A stretch of DNA of 13,784 nt, from positions 1 through 13,784 of the forward strand of contig CAJUCM010000021.1 of assembly GCA_910585235.1 (NCBI GenBank). The letters are read 5' to 3'. The translations under genes and the position numbers were made by a program. This DNA is from an uncultured Christensenella sp. Lineage in GTDB: Bacteria > Bacillota > Clostridia > Christensenellales > Borkfalkiaceae. The notes under the pieces are model-generated. The model made no database searches. It was not told the origin of the DNA and worked only from the letters and a program-made list of their open reading frames with translations. Position 1 is the stretch's first letter; every line of letters begins with the position of its first letter. Shown here in pieces: positions 13,564 to 13,784 of the stretch.

Positions 13564-13592
13564 AGTATATAGTCTGTTTTGGACTTTGTCAA
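13564..13592 (-). promoter_or_regulatory. Sigma-A promoter of the leftward operon
   Basis: On the - strand, TTGACA (13592-13587) and TATACT (13569-13564) are separated by exactly 17 bp. This is near-perfect consensus. It points at the 140-aa gene with a leader of about 205 nt. Dyad 2 lies in the spacer and dyad 1 over the start site, as expected for a repressed promoter. Confidence 0.85.
13571..13585. promoter_or_regulatory. Operator-like dyad 2 (AGTCT-N5-GGACT)
   Basis: AGTCT GTTTT GGACT is one mismatch from a perfect dyad and lies wholly between the -35 and -10 boxes of the leftward promoter. A protein bound here would block RNA polymerase. The repressor gene is not in the window; a phage- or plasmid-type helix-turn-helix regulator encoded to the right would be the natural candidate. 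Confidence 0.55.
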
Positions 13593-13621
13593 CCCTTTAA
13601 AAGAAATTTCTTGAAAATTAT

Positions 13622-13683
13622 TTTTTCAGTGCATACAAAAAAAGAACGCAGTTTCTGCGTTCCTCATGTTTCCCACTGAAAAA
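13622..13683. repeat. 10-bp inverted repeat enclosing a terminator
   Basis: TTTTTCAGTG (13622-13631) and CACTGAAAAA (13674-13683) are perfect inverted copies flanking the leftward terminator hairpin. They could form an outer stem around it, act as a two-way terminator, or be a protein-binding pair. Confidence 0.7.
13637..13662 (-). terminator. Intrinsic terminator, leftward
   Basis: On the - strand, GAACGCAG AAA CTGCGTTC forms a perfect 8-bp stem with a 3-nt loop and is followed directly by seven T residues. It would stop leftward transcription entering from outside the window before it reaches the regulated promoter at 13592. The + strand side has no good T-run. Confidence 0.85.
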
Positions 13684-13698
13684 TTTTTATTGAAACCC

Positions 13699-13727
13699 TT
13701 GACTTTTCCCCTTTATACCCTTATAAT
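13699..13727 (+). promoter_or_regulatory. Sigma-A promoter pointing out of the window
   Basis: TTGACT (13699-13704), 17 bp, TATAAT (13722-13727): near-perfect consensus. The predicted transcript starts about 13734 and at once contains a dyad (GGGC-AG-AACC ... GGTT-A-GCCC, within 13741-13768) around CCGTTAACGG. The gene or RNA it drives lies beyond 13784. Confidence 0.8.
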
Positions 13728-13784
13728 AAAATCACAGCAAGGGCAGAACCCGTTAACGGTTAGCCCCGCAATAGTTATTAAAAA

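Larger units (their letters stand above)
13352..13784. other. Divergent regulatory region at the right end of the window
   Basis: No firmly supported gene lies in these 433 bases. They hold, right to left, a + strand promoter (13699-13727) with a dyad in its predicted transcript start, a nested inverted repeat with a leftward terminator (13622-13683), a - strand promoter with two operator-like dyads (13542-13592), and a leader of about 200 nt with three hairpins and two weak short ORFs. Each is listed separately. Confidence 0.75.

Noticed and set aside
9894..13784. Filamentous phage (inovirus) prophage
   Set aside because: Rep and a possible SSB would fit, but no Zot-like ATPase, coat protein or hydrophobic small structural ORF is present in the window. 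It cannot be excluded for the part outside the window.
13734..13784. Known riboswitch (c-di-GMP-like or other) in the outgoing transcript
   Set aside because: Only a simple GGGC/GCCC dyad is seen; the conserved core of c-di-GMP-I or other common classes could not be matched in the 50 nt available.

Overview
The window looks like chromosomal DNA from a Firmicute, most likely a gut-type clostridial lineage. The reasons are a GlgC plus GlgD (two-subunit) ADP-glucose pyrophosphorylase arrangement, strong purine-rich ribosome binding sites throughout, and a neighbouring replication protein of the pC194/pUB110 (Rep_1) family. Species cannot be set from sequence alone. The window has two halves of different character.

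Positions 1-9661 (+ strand) are a compact glycogen operon: glgB (5' end cut off by the window), glgC, glgD, glgA, glgP and an intracellular GH13 alpha-amylase/neopullulanase-like gene. Spacings are 4-34 bp, so one transcript is likely. GlgC/GlgD make ADP-glucose, GlgA polymerises it, GlgB adds branches, GlgP phosphorolyses outer chains, and the GH13 enzyme probably handles branched or limit dextrins. GlgB ends in, and GlgA begins with, an unusual Lys/Ala/Thr/Ser-rich low-complexity tail.

Positions 9662-13784 are accessory DNA on the opposite strand, probably an integrated rolling-circle replicon (plasmid- or IME-like). Reading leftward there are: a consensus sigma-A promoter with two matching operator-like dyads (13542-13592); a leader with three consecutive hairpins, each showing GGAG in its loop (13412-13489); a 140-aa protein with an acidic tail; two translationally linked Cys-rich miniproteins (59 and 61 aa); a 111-aa unknown protein flanked by 44-bp direct repeats; a 620-bp hairpin-rich, GC-rich non-coding block; a 399-aa HUH Rep protein; and a 106-aa unknown protein starting directly after the rep stop codon. 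A CTTGATA sequence at the foot of a hairpin about 40 nt upstream of rep matches the nick sequence of pC194-family double-strand origins and is the best origin candidate.

At the right edge, a leftward intrinsic terminator nested in a 10-bp inverted repeat and a consensus rightward promoter (13699-13727) mark a divergent control region. Its rightward gene lies outside the window. No integrase, relaxase, transposase, phage structural gene, tRNA, rRNA or CRISPR array was seen, so how the element moves cannot be judged here.
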